DNA of 64,000 nucleotides from Aliidongia dinghuensis (GTDB lineage: Bacteria > Pseudomonadota > Alphaproteobacteria > ATCC43930 > CGMCC-115725), in the NCBI RefSeq assembly GCF_014643535.1, contig NZ_BMJQ01000001.1, positions 124,001 to 188,000 of the forward strand, in the 5' to 3' direction. This document shows positions 16,704 to 24,724 of the stretch, piece after piece; within the stretch, counting starts at the first letter, position 1; each line of letters opens with the position of its first letter. The notes beneath the pieces are model-generated. The model had not been told where the DNA came from. It saw only the letters and a program-made list of their open reading frames with translations, and did no database searches. The position numbers and the translations under genes are program-made.

Positions 16704-17126
16704 TCAGCGGGCGAGCCAGGGCAGCAGCTCGGCCGCGACATAGTCGGGCGCGAATGCCCGTTCGACCGCAGCCGCGATGATCGCTTCGAGATAGCCGGGC
16801 TTGGGCGCGCCCGGCGCCTCGTCGCTCGCGACATAGACGAGCGTGTCGAATCCTTCGACCGGAATCTCGTGCTTGAGGTAAAGGCTGCGCGCCACCCCCT
16901 CGTAGCGGTCGAGCGCCGTCTCGCAGTCGGGTGTCAACGCCCAGACCACGCCCAGGACATGGGCGGCCGGATCGGGCACGATCGTCGCGAAGCCGCGCGT
17001 CATGATGCGGAAGCGCCAGCCGTCGAGCCGGGCATGGCCGACCGCGCGCGCCGCTGGGCAGCGATGGGTCATCTGGCGGGCGACGATGTTCGAGCCATAG
17101 GCGAAATAGCGGCGGGGCGTGGTCAT
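16704..17126 (-). CDS. gamma-glutamylcyclotransferase-like (AIG2) protein
   Basis: A 140-residue cytosolic protein of the GGCT/AIG2-like fold. The N-terminal YFAYGSNI gives the glycine-rich substrate loop, and LDRYEGVARSLYLK contains the Glu expected to be catalytic, followed by a typical VYVASD segment. Family members cut gamma-glutamyl amines or peptides to 5-oxoproline, but many bacterial ones are uncharacterised. I chose the ATG at 17126; the open frame to 17177 adds 17 residues unlike the family. It is convergent with the HAF gene, 18 bases from it. Confidence 0.8.
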   Translation of the reverse strand: MTTPRRYFAYGSNIVARQMTHRCPAARAVGHARLDGWRFRIMTRGFATIVPDPAAHVLGVVWALTPDCETALDRYEGVARSLYLKHEIPVEGFDTLVYVASDEAPGAPKPGYLEAIIAAAVERAFAPDYVAAELLPWLAR

Positions 17127-17233
17127 GACAGGCGGTCGGGCTCCTCTCCGGCGGCATGGGGCGGCATCGCGACACAAGTAGGGTCTGGGCCCGGCCTTGC
17201 CAATGCCCCTCCGCGACGTGCTGCCTCATAGTC

Positions 17234-17262
17234 TTGACAGGGTGAGTTTCGCTCCCCTTATG
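17234..17262 (+). promoter_or_regulatory. candidate sigma-70 promoter of lepB
   Basis: TTGACA at 17234-17239 is followed after 17-18 bases by CTTATG/TTATGC at about 17257-17263, some 35 bases before the signal peptidase start. The -35 is a perfect consensus; the -10 is weak. Confidence 0.5.
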
Positions 17263-17296
17263 CTCGCCGGAGTATCCGAAGAGGGGCGAGGCTCCC

Positions 17297-18073
17297 ATGG
17301 GCGACCGCAGCACCGGCAAGACCGTCACATCCAAGCGCAAGGGCGAATGGCGAAGCACGATCGCGACGCTGGTCGTGACGTTGCTTTGCGTGCTGACGAT
17401 CCGCACGGTCGCGGCCGAGCCGTTTGTCGTGCCCTCGGGCTCCATGGTGCCGACGCTGCTGGTCGGCGACGAGCTCGTGGCGGCGAAATATCCCTACGGC
17501 ATCGGCAAATATTCCTCGCCGATCGGGCTCATGCCGGATTTCGACGGCCGCATCGCGGGCCACGCGCCCGAGCGGGGTGACGTCATCCTGTTCCGCCTGC
17601 CGCGCGATCCGGAGCAGACTTACGTGAAGCGCCTGGTGGGCCTGCCGGGCGACCGGATCCAGATGAAGGCGGGCCGGCTCCTGATCAACGGCGTGGCGCT
17701 GACGCGCCGCGCCGTCGGCAGCTACGAGGCCATGCTCGACGGCAAGCACTATCACTTCACCCGCTATGTCGAGACCCTGCCGGGCGGGCGCGAGCATCCG
17801 ATCCTGAAGCGCGATGGGGGCTCGCCGCTCGACGACACGGTCGAGTTCACCGTGCCGGCGCGGCATTACTTCATGATGGGCGACAATCGCGACATGTCGC
17901 TCGACAGCCGCGTGCCGGCGGAGGCCGGCGGCGTCGGCTTCGTGCCGGAGGAGAATCTGGTCGGCCGGGCCGACCGGGTGCTCTATTCGCGCGACCCCGC
18001 GGTCGCGGCCTGGGATCTTGCCGACTGGCGCGAGATCTTCCGCTCCGACCGCTTCCTCGGCCGCATCGACTAG
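17297..18073 (+). CDS. lepB: signal peptidase I
   Basis: Membrane-anchored type I signal peptidase that removes Sec and Tat signal peptides. The 258-residue protein has one N-terminal membrane segment (about 21-39). The catalytic Ser is in PSGSMVPT (Ser49) and the general-base Lys in YVKRLVGLPGD (Lys111), and the GDNRDMSLDSR box is present. This matches the S26 family and typical alphaproteobacterial length. It has only one membrane anchor, unlike E. coli LepB with two. In many alphaproteobacteria lepB sits with rnc and era; here it does not, so this may be a second copy. The stop codon is the first of four copies of a 15-nt repeat. Confidence 0.92.
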   Translation: MGDRSTGKTVTSKRKGEWRSTIATLVVTLLCVLTIRTVAAEPFVVPSGSMVPTLLVGDELVAAKYPYGIGKYSSPIGLMPDFDGRIAGHAPERGDVILFRLPRDPEQTYVKRLVGLPGDRIQMKAGRLLINGVALTRRAVGSYEAMLDGKHYHFTRYVETLPGGREHPILKRDGGSPLDDTVEFTVPARHYFMMGDNRDMSLDSRVPAEAGGVGFVPEENLVGRADRVLYSRDPAVAAWDLADWREIFRSDRFLGRID

Positions 18074-18127
18074 GCCCGCATCGACTAGGTCCGCATCGAC
18101 TAGGTCCGCATCGACTAGGTCCGCATC
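18061..18127. repeat. 15-nt tandem repeat repeating the lepB stop in frame
   Basis: Four copies of ccgcatcgactaggt (18061, 18076, 18091 and 18106; the first ends in c) are followed by a 7-nt partial copy. The lepB stop TAG (18071-18073) lies in copy 1. The unit is five codons, so each following copy repeats the same stop codon in the lepB frame. Confidence 0.96.
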
Positions 18128-18255
18128 CGGGGCCTGCCCGTCGGCCTCACCTGCGGGCTTCCTTGCAATCGCAAGTTTTATATTGCGCACGGATGGATTG
18201 AATTCCCGCAGCGGCCGGCTGATGATGGGGTCCTGGGACCTTATGCGGGCGTGCG

Positions 18256-19611
18256 ATGCAACGACAAGAAAATGTCGCCGCTATAGCTGAGCGGCTGCCG
18301 CGTGGACCCGGGCGCTGGGGGCAATTGGCGCTCGGCATCGTCGGCATGATGATGATCGCCAACCTGCAATATGGCTGGACCCTGTTCGTCGTGCCGATCG
18401 AACAGGCCAACCATTGGGGTGTTGCGCGCATTCAAGTGGCCTTCACGCTCTTCGTGCTGGGCGAGACCTGGCTGCTGCCGTTCCAGGGCTATCTGGTCGA
18501 TCGCGTCGGGCCGCGCCCGACGGTGGCGGCGGGCGGTCTGTTCGTCGCGGCGGGCTGGATGCTCAATGCAGCGGCCGACGGTCTCGTGATGCTCTATGTC
18601 GCGGCCATTATCGGCGGCACCGGTGCCGGCATGATCTACGGTGCTGCGGTCGGCAATGCGCTCAAATGGTTTCCGGACCGGCGCGGCCTCGCCGCCGGCC
18701 TGACCGCGGCCGGGTTCGGCGCCGGCTCGGCGGCGACGATCGTGCCGATCGCGGCCTGGATCGCGGACCACGGCTACCGGTCCGCCTTCTTCTGGTGGGG
18801 CGTCGGCCAGGGGCTCGTCGTGCTGGTCGTCGCCCTGTTCCTGCGTTCGGCACCGATCGATGCGGCCGCGGTCGGCCTGCCGATCGGCGCCCGACCGTAC
18901 CGACATGGGCCGCACCGCCATGGGCCGCATCGCCACGGCAAGCCGGTCACGGACAAGACGCCGCGCGAAGTGCTGGCGACGCCGATCTTCTGGCTCATGT
19001 ATCTGATGTTCGTGCTGGTCTGTGCCGGCGGCCTGATGGCAACCGCGCAATTGTCCGTCATCGCCCGGGATTTCGGCGTGGCCGAGGCGCCGGTGGCGTT
19101 CCTGGGCCTCACTTTGCCGGCGCTTACCTTCGCGCTCTCGCTCGACCGCATCATGAACGGCATCACCCGGCCGTTCTTCGGCTGGGTCTCCGACCGGATC
19201 GGGCGCGAGACGACCATGTTCGTCGCCTTCCTGCTCGAAGGCATCGGCATTCTGGCGCTGCGCTATTGGGGCGATGATCCCGTGCGCTTCGTGCTGTTGT
19301 CCGGGCTCGTGTTCTTCGCCTGGGGCGAGATCTACAGCCTGTTCCCGGCTTTGAGCGGCGACGTGTTCGGCCGCCGTTTCGCCACGGCGAACTACGGGCT
19401 GCTCTACACCGCCAAGGGGACGGCGGCGCTTCTGGTGCCACTTGCGAGCGTGCTCAAGCAATGGAGCGGCGACTGGACCGGCGTGTTCACGGTTGCCGCC
19501 GGCTGCAACGTGCTCGCGGCCTTCCTCGCCGTGCTGGCGCTCCGGCCGATGCGTCGCCGGTGGGCGAGCGTCGCCCGGCGCACGGCTGCGACCATCCTGT
19601 CCACGCAATGA
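18256..19611 (+). CDS. MFS carrier of the oxalate/formate antiporter type
   Basis: Inner-membrane carrier of the OFA group of the major facilitator superfamily, 451 residues with about 12 helices. Typical features are YGWTLFVVPI in helix 1, GYLVDRVGPRPTV (motif A) and GTGAGMIYGAAVGNALKWFP in helix 4. The central loop carries a His-rich triple repeat (YRHGPHRHGPHRHGK) encoded by three 15-nt units at 18898-18942. It is followed after 69 bases by malonyl-CoA decarboxylase, suggesting that the substrate could be malonate or another dicarboxylate rather than oxalate; no oxalyl-CoA decarboxylase or formyl-CoA transferase gene is nearby. Substrate is an inference. Confidence 0.85.
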   Translation: MQRQENVAAIAERLPRGPGRWGQLALGIVGMMMIANLQYGWTLFVVPIEQANHWGVARIQVAFTLFVLGETWLLPFQGYLVDRVGPRPTVAAGGLFVAAGWMLNAAADGLVMLYVAAIIGGTGAGMIYGAAVGNALKWFPDRRGLAAGLTAAGFGAGSAATIVPIAAWIADHGYRSAFFWWGVGQGLVVLVVALFLRSAPIDAAAVGLPIGARPYRHGPHRHGPHRHGKPVTDKTPREVLATPIFWLMYLMFVLVCAGGLMATAQLSVIARDFGVAEAPVAFLGLTLPALTFALSLDRIMNGITRPFFGWVSDRIGRETTMFVAFLLEGIGILALRYWGDDPVRFVLLSGLVFFAWGEIYSLFPALSGDVFGRRFATANYGLLYTAKGTAALLVPLASVLKQWSGDWTGVFTVAAGCNVLAAFLAVLALRPMRRRWASVARRTAATILSTQ

Positions 19612-19680
19612 CGCTTGCGCCTGTCATGCGCCCGTGCGGAACATACTGTCCGCGCGTCCGCCGACCGACGGAGTGTCCTG

Positions 19681-21102
19681 ATGAGCGCCACCTGGTTCGA
19701 CCGCCTGCTATCCTCGATCGCTGATCGCGGCCGTGCCTGGGTCAAGATCCCGACCGGCGTGCCGCCGCTCGAACAGACGATCCAGCTGAGCCGCAGCCTG
19801 CTGTCGGAACGGGGCGAGGCGTCGGGCGCTGCCCTCGCGCGCGCCCTGCTGGAGGCGCTTGGGCCCATGGGCGAGGCCGACCGGCTCGCCTTCTATAAGC
19901 TCGTCGCGACCGATTTCGCGCCGGACCCGGAGCCGCTCAGGCGCGCGGCCGAGGCCTATCTCAAGACCCCTTCGCCGGCAACGGCCATGGCGCTCGGCGA
20001 TGCGGCCGAGCCGCCGCGCCAGGAGCTGCTGCGCCGGATCAACATGGCGCCGGGCGGCACGGGCACGCTCGTGCGCATGCGCGAGAACCTGCTGCCGCTG
20101 CTGCGCGAGCATCCGGACCTGGCGCCGCTCGACAACGACCTGCATCATCTCCTCGGCTCCTGGTTCAACCGCGGCTTTCTCGAGCTGCGCCGCATCGACT
20201 GGCACGAGACGCCGGCCGCGATCCTGGAAAAGCTGATCCGCTACGAGGCGGTGCACGAGATCAAGGGCTGGTCCGACCTGCGCCGCAGGTTGGCGCCCGA
20301 CCGCCGCTGCTTTGCCTTCTTCCATCCGGCGCTGGCTGAAGAGCCGCTGATCTTTGTCGAGGTGGCGCTGGTCAACGGCCTTTCCCAGGCGATCCAGCCG
20401 CTCCTGGAACAGGGCAACATCCAGGTGCCGAAGGCGCCCGACACGGCGATCTTCTATTCCATCTCGAACTGCCAGAAGGGGCTGCGCGGCATCTCGTTCG
20501 GCAACTTCCTGATCAAGCAGGTGGTCGAGGAGCTGAAGGCGGAGACGCCGAGTCTCACCCGGTTCGCGACACTGTCACCGGTGCCGGGCTTCCGCCGCTG
20601 GCTCGAAGCGCGCTTCGATGCCGGGGCGAAGCACATGCTCACTGCGGAGGAGCGCGTGCCGATCGCGGCCCTGGCCGATATCAAGGGGGCGAAAGGCGCG
20701 TTCCGCCGCCTGCTGGACGCACCGGGCTGGCACGAGGACACGGCGACCGCGGCGGCACTCAAGGCGCCGCTGCTCAGGCTCTGCGCCGAATATCTGACCG
20801 CGGCCAACGAGGGCAAGGGGCCGGCCGACCCGGTCGCCCGCTTCCACCTCGGCAACGGTGCGCGGCTCGAGCGGGTCAACTGGCTCGCCAACATGGCGCC
20901 GCGCGGCCTCAAGGAAAGCTACGGCGTCATGGTCAATTACCTCTATGACCTGGAGCGGATCGAGGCGAACCACGAGGCCTTCGTGCGCCATGGCACGGTC
21001 GCCCATTCGGACGCGGTCGCGGCCCTCGTCGCCCAGGGCGCCCGCGCACGCAACGGCGTCACCAGCCTGCTGAACTTCACCAGCCGGCGGAATGCGTCGT
21101 AG
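19681..21102 (+). CDS. malonyl-CoA decarboxylase
   Basis: Converts malonyl-CoA to acetyl-CoA and CO2. The 473-residue protein matches the MCD family across its length. An N-terminal helical domain is followed by the catalytic part with NDLHHLLGSWFNRGFLELRR, HPALAEEPLIFVEVALV, FYSISNCQKGLRGISFGNF and, near the end, FHLGNGARLERVNWLANMA. These correspond to the GNAT-like domain with the conserved Ser and His. I chose the ATG at 19681, which has GGAG upstream. It follows an OFA-type carrier, so the pair may import and use malonate; a malonyl-CoA synthetase gene is not in the window. A palindromic REP-like element follows. Confidence 0.92.
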   Translation: MSATWFDRLLSSIADRGRAWVKIPTGVPPLEQTIQLSRSLLSERGEASGAALARALLEALGPMGEADRLAFYKLVATDFAPDPEPLRRAAEAYLKTPSPATAMALGDAAEPPRQELLRRINMAPGGTGTLVRMRENLLPLLREHPDLAPLDNDLHHLLGSWFNRGFLELRRIDWHETPAAILEKLIRYEAVHEIKGWSDLRRRLAPDRRCFAFFHPALAEEPLIFVEVALVNGLSQAIQPLLEQGNIQVPKAPDTAIFYSISNCQKGLRGISFGNFLIKQVVEELKAETPSLTRFATLSPVPGFRRWLEARFDAGAKHMLTAEERVPIAALADIKGAKGAFRRLLDAPGWHEDTATAAALKAPLLRLCAEYLTAANEGKGPADPVARFHLGNGARLERVNWLANMAPRGLKESYGVMVNYLYDLERIEANHEAFVRHGTVAHSDAVAALVAQGARARNGVTSLLNFTSRRNAS

Positions 21103-21106
21103 CAGT

Positions 21107-21133
21107 CCCTCGCCCGCGCGAGCGGGAGAGGGT
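21107..21133. repeat. REP-like palindrome, copy 1
   Basis: An inverted repeat of the ccctctcccgc / gcgggagaggg type with one mismatch lies in the gap between the decarboxylase and hydroxyproline genes. A second, perfect copy is at 46622-46645, within a larger element. Such dispersed palindromes are common in intergenic DNA of these bacteria and may act as 3' mRNA stabilisers. Confidence 0.7.
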
Positions 21134-21167
21134 AAGCACAAGACGAACACGAGAGGCCTTGCACCCC

Positions 21168-22199
21168 ATGACCCGGCAGATCTACGAGACGGTCGACCTG
21201 CATACGGCCGGCGAGCCGGTGCGCATCATCACCGGCGGCTATCCAATGCTTGTCGGCGAGACGATCCTCGACAAGCGGCGCGAGGCGCGGGCGCGGTTCG
21301 ACCATATCCGCACCGCGCTGATGCTGGAGCCGCGCGGCCATGCCGGCATGTATGGCGTGATCCCGACGGCGCCCTGCAGCCCCGACGCCGATCTCGCGGT
21401 GCTGTTCACCCATAACGAGGGCTACAGCACCATGTGCGGTCACGCGACCATCGCGATCGGCCGCTGGGCGGTCGATGCCGGCCACGTCGCGTCCGACGGC
21501 GGCCGGGCCCGGTTCGGGCTCGAGACGCCGTGCGGCGTCGTCCGCGTTGCGGTCGAGCCCTCGGAAGGCGACGCGCCGCTGGTGACGTTCGAGAGCGTGC
21601 GGTCGTTCGTGAGCCATCTCGACCTCGCGGTCGAAGTGCCGGGCCATGGCCGGGTCGTGCTCGACATCGCGTTCGGCGGTGCGTTCTACGCGATCCTGCC
21701 GTCGGAGCGTCTGGGGCTGCCGTTCATGGCCACACCGGTCGAGACCCTGGTCGCGGCCGGCGTGCGCATCACCGAGGCGATCCGGGCGACGGTCCCGATC
21801 GCCCATCCGGACGAGCCGGACCTGGGCTTCCTCTACGGCACGATCCTGACCGACGATGTGGCGCCGGACGCGAATGAGCCCAGCTACAATCTTTGCATCT
21901 TCGCCGAGGGCCAGATCGACCGCTCGCCGACCGGCAGCGGCGTCACCGCGCGGATGGCGCTCGATTTCGCCCGCGGGCGCATCGCACCCGGCCGCGCGCG
22001 CGAGTTCCGCGGCATCTCCGGCCAGGGCTTCCAGGGCGAGCTGGCCGAGGCGACGGGCGCAGGTCTCGCGGCGGCCGTGACGGTGCGGGTCTCGGGCCGG
22101 GCCTATTACGCCGGGGAGCAGCGCTTCATCGTCGAGGCGATTGACCCGCTCGGTCCCGGCTTCCACCTGCCGCGCCGCTTTGCCGATCTCGAGAGCTGA
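21168..22199 (+). CDS. trans-3-hydroxy-L-proline dehydratase-like (proline racemase family)
   Basis: Member of the proline racemase superfamily, 343 residues. The first catalytic residue is present (STMCGHATIA, Cys90), but the second, which is Cys in proline racemase and 4-hydroxyproline epimerase, is Thr here (DRSPTGSGVTA, Thr255). A Cys/Thr pair marks trans-3-hydroxy-L-proline dehydratases, which form delta1-pyrroline-2-carboxylate, so this is the best call. I chose the ATG at 21168 with GAGAGG upstream over a TTG at 21159. No pyrroline-carboxylate reductase or hydroxyproline transporter adjoins it. Family certain, exact reaction likely. Confidence 0.85.
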   Translation: MTRQIYETVDLHTAGEPVRIITGGYPMLVGETILDKRREARARFDHIRTALMLEPRGHAGMYGVIPTAPCSPDADLAVLFTHNEGYSTMCGHATIAIGRWAVDAGHVASDGGRARFGLETPCGVVRVAVEPSEGDAPLVTFESVRSFVSHLDLAVEVPGHGRVVLDIAFGGAFYAILPSERLGLPFMATPVETLVAAGVRITEAIRATVPIAHPDEPDLGFLYGTILTDDVAPDANEPSYNLCIFAEGQIDRSPTGSGVTARMALDFARGRIAPGRAREFRGISGQGFQGELAEATGAGLAAAVTVRVSGRAYYAGEQRFIVEAIDPLGPGFHLPRRFADLES

Positions 22200-22215
22200 G
22201 CGCCTGGGCTGGCCG

Positions 22216-22944
22216 TCAGTAACGGCCCTGATGCAGCGTCGTCAGCATGTCGTGGACGCTGTGCGTCATGATGCCGAGGAAGGCGGCGAGGCCGAGATAG
22301 AACAGGCCGTACTCGACCTTGAGGCCGATCGGCGTGCCGTAATAGGCTTGGTTTTCCGGCGCGTTCGGGTCGTAGCGCCAAGCCTTCATCACCGATGGGA
22401 TCGACAGGATCGCGATCATGATCAGGAGCGGGCTCGGCCGATAGAGGGCGAGCGCCACCATCATCGGCGCGCCCAAGAGCCAGACGCGCGGGCTTAGGAT
22501 CGCCGTCATCCGCCCGCCGTCGAGCGGCGACAGCGGCAGCAGGTTGAAGAAATTGAGAAAGAAGCCCGAATAGGCGACCGCGAGCAGGAGGGGGCTGTCG
22601 CTTTCGCGTGCCCAGAAATAGACGCCGGTCGCAGCCAGCGTGCCGATGAACGGGCCGGCGGCCGCGACATAGGCCTCGGTCTCGACGTTCATCGGCTGCG
22701 CTCTCAGCTGGATCCAGGCACCGACGAACGGGATGAAGGTGGGCGCGCCGACCGCCAGGCCGCGCTGGCGTGCCGCCAGATAGTGGCCCATCTCGTGGGC
22801 GAACAGCAGGCCGATGAAGCCCGCGGCATAGCGCCAGCCGAACAGCGACCCATAGACGGCGAGCGACAGCAGCATGGTGCCGGCGGTCGCCGCGACCTTG
22901 CCGAGCTTGAGGAAGCTCAGCAACAGGAACAGGAGCTTGATCAT
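22216..22944 (-). CDS. site-2 protease-like M50 metallopeptidase
   Basis: Polytopic inner-membrane zinc protease of the M50 family, 242 residues. The zinc site is FAHEMGHYLAA in a membrane helix, and the third ligand is in NLLPLSPLDGGRM. About six hydrophobic segments are visible. It lacks a PDZ domain, so it is the small compact type rather than RseP. The gene begins 5 bases after the stop of the DUF2167 gene, and the two are clearly one operon, which suggests that the protease and the membrane DUF2167 protein work together. The substrate is unknown. Confidence 0.87.
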   Translation of the reverse strand: MIKLLFLLLSFLKLGKVAATAGTMLLSLAVYGSLFGWRYAAGFIGLLFAHEMGHYLAARQRGLAVGAPTFIPFVGAWIQLRAQPMNVETEAYVAAAGPFIGTLAATGVYFWARESDSPLLLAVAYSGFFLNFFNLLPLSPLDGGRMTAILSPRVWLLGAPMMVALALYRPSPLLIMIAILSIPSVMKAWRYDPNAPENQAYYGTPIGLKVEYGLFYLGLAAFLGIMTHSVHDMLTTLHQGRY

Positions 22945-22949
22945 GCCGC

Positions 22950-23879
22950 TTACTCGTCCGCCGACGGCCGGCGCCGGAAGAAGCGCCGGATCGCGGCACT
23001 GATGCCAAGGAGCACGACCGCGGCAAGCTTCCAGACCTTGAGCACGAACACGCCAATCACGGCCAAGAGGCCCAGCTTCTTGACCGCGACCGCGCCGACC
23101 AGGGCGGCGAGACCATAGGCGGCAACCTTATCGGTCGAGCCGTCGAAATCCTCGTAGCGTTTGCCGGGCACATAGCCGAGGGCGGCCAGCAGCCCGCGGG
23201 CGATCGGCTTCTCTGCCTCTATTCTGCCGGAGTTGGTAAGAAGATTCAGGCTGAAATAGCCGTCGCGACCGAGCGCATAGGTGTTGTAGTTGACGACCTG
23301 CGGCTCATCGGCGGGGGCGTTCCGGATACGCCCGGACGCCGACCAGACCAGGCGCCGGTTGGCGGCGTCGTAGGTCGGCGGCTCGATCCAGCCGAGCACG
23401 TCCAATTCGGGATAGCCGTCGGCCGCGCGCTGCTTGTTGGTTGCCTCCGTGCCCTCGCGAATGTTGCTCAGCAGGTCATCGGCATTCCAGGTCTTGGCGT
23501 CGTCATCCTTGATGTAGCCTTCCTTGATGAAGTCGACGACGACCATCCATTGATCGTCGTCCCCGGTGCCGGTGACGAGGCCGACGAACGTATCCCCCAC
23601 GCTGTTGCCGTAGGCATGCATGATGCTGCCGGCCTCGGCCGCCGGGATGAACACTTCGGACGCCGGCACCTGCAATTTGGCCTGATCCAGCAGCTTGACG
23701 GTGCCGGGTCCGCGGATCGCCACCTTCTCGGCCGCCTGCCAGGCCGCGTCGATCTCGGCCTGATGATCGGGCGCGCCGTCTGACGGTTGCTGGGCCAAGA
23801 CCGGACCGGCGAGCATCAAGGACAGGACGAGGGCGAGCCCTGACAGGAGGCGACAAGCGCGCACGGGGCGGTGGGACAA
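22950..23879 (-). CDS. DUF2167 family membrane-anchored exported protein
   Basis: DUF2167 protein of unknown function. After a signal-like segment (LLSGLALVLSLMLAGPVLA) comes a periplasmic domain with the family pattern (QWMVVVDFIKEGYIKDDDA, then DDLLSNIREGTEATN). The C-terminus has one or two hydrophobic segments (about the last 70 residues) and a basic FFRRRPSADE tail. The start is uncertain. I prefer a TTG at 23879 with GAGG upstream, giving 309 residues; a GTG at 23993 in the same frame would give 347 with a long pre-signal tail. It is the first gene of a two-gene operon with the M50 protease. Confidence 0.8.
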   Translation of the reverse strand: MSHRPVRACRLLSGLALVLSLMLAGPVLAQQPSDGAPDHQAEIDAAWQAAEKVAIRGPGTVKLLDQAKLQVPASEVFIPAAEAGSIMHAYGNSVGDTFVGLVTGTGDDDQWMVVVDFIKEGYIKDDDAKTWNADDLLSNIREGTEATNKQRAADGYPELDVLGWIEPPTYDAANRRLVWSASGRIRNAPADEPQVVNYNTYALGRDGYFSLNLLTNSGRIEAEKPIARGLLAALGYVPGKRYEDFDGSTDKVAAYGLAALVGAVAVKKLGLLAVIGVFVLKVWKLAAVVLLGISAAIRRFFRRRPSADE

Positions 23880-24004
23880 GAGCGGCCTCGATGAAAGAAT
23901 GCGGAAGCGGGGCGGCTTCGGCGGGCAGACCGACCCGCGATCATCTATGGCGATGGCGGCTGCTTTTCTCAATCGAAGATTGTCTTCGGGCACGCGCTCG
24001 CTGG

Positions 24005-24640
24005 TCAGTGCCGTTCTGCGGCGATGCGGATGCCGAGCCCGATCAGCACGGCACCCGTGACGCCCTCGACGGCGCGGCGCACGCCCGGCCGGCGCAGGAG
24101 GTCGCCGATCCGGGCGATCGCCACGGCATAGAAGGCGAGCCAGACGAAGGTCATCGCCGCGAAAATCAGGCCGAGGCTGAGCAGGCCGGTGAAGGTGGCG
24201 GCACCAGCCGGCACGAATTGCGGCAGCAGGCTCGCGAAGAACACTGTCATCTTGGGATTGCCGAGGTCGCTCACGATCCCCTGGCGAAATGCCGAGGCCG
24301 GCCCAAGCCGCGTCGCCCGTCGCGACGGGCCGGCCGACGGTGCCGCTGCTGACGCCGGCCGGATTGCCGTGCGGAGCGCCAGCGCGCCCAGATAGACGAG
24401 ATAGACGGCGCCGGCGTATTTGACGGCGAGGAAGATCGGCTCCGATGCGAGCAGCAGGGCCACGATGCCGGCGCTGGTGGCAAGCGCCCAGATCGTCTGG
24501 CCCGCGGCAATGCCGGCCGCGGTCAGGATACCGCCCGTGCGGCCGCCCATGAGCGTGTTGCGAATGGTGATGGCCGTGTCCGGTCCCGGCGCCACGATGA
24601 CCAGGACCGAAATGCCAAGAAACGCCAGGAAGGACGACAT
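24005..24640 (-). CDS. LysE/RhtB family exporter
   Basis: Inner-membrane exporter of amino acids or similar metabolites, 211 residues and about six hydrophobic segments. It has the family's N-terminal VIVAPGPDTAITIRNTLMGG motif, a central SDLGNPKMTVFFASLLPQF and a typical C-terminal GLGIRIA. The length is normal for the LysE superfamily. It is a single gene between the DUF2167 operon and modA; its substrate cannot be predicted. Confidence 0.87.
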   Translation of the reverse strand: MSSFLAFLGISVLVIVAPGPDTAITIRNTLMGGRTGGILTAAGIAAGQTIWALATSAGIVALLLASEPIFLAVKYAGAVYLVYLGALALRTAIRPASAAAPSAGPSRRATRLGPASAFRQGIVSDLGNPKMTVFFASLLPQFVPAGAATFTGLLSLGLIFAAMTFVWLAFYAVAIARIGDLLRRPGVRRAVEGVTGAVLIGLGIRIAAERH

Positions 24641-24724
24641 GCCGCCTCCATCGAGAGCCCGCGTGCCGTCAATTAGAACGGGTGGATAGGCCCGGAGGCA
24701 AGTCTCGTCGGTCGGCCCAGCGCC

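Noticed and set aside
18061..18127. CRISPR-like array
   Set aside because: The repeats are direct head-to-tail 15-nt units without spacers, and no cas genes are in the window.
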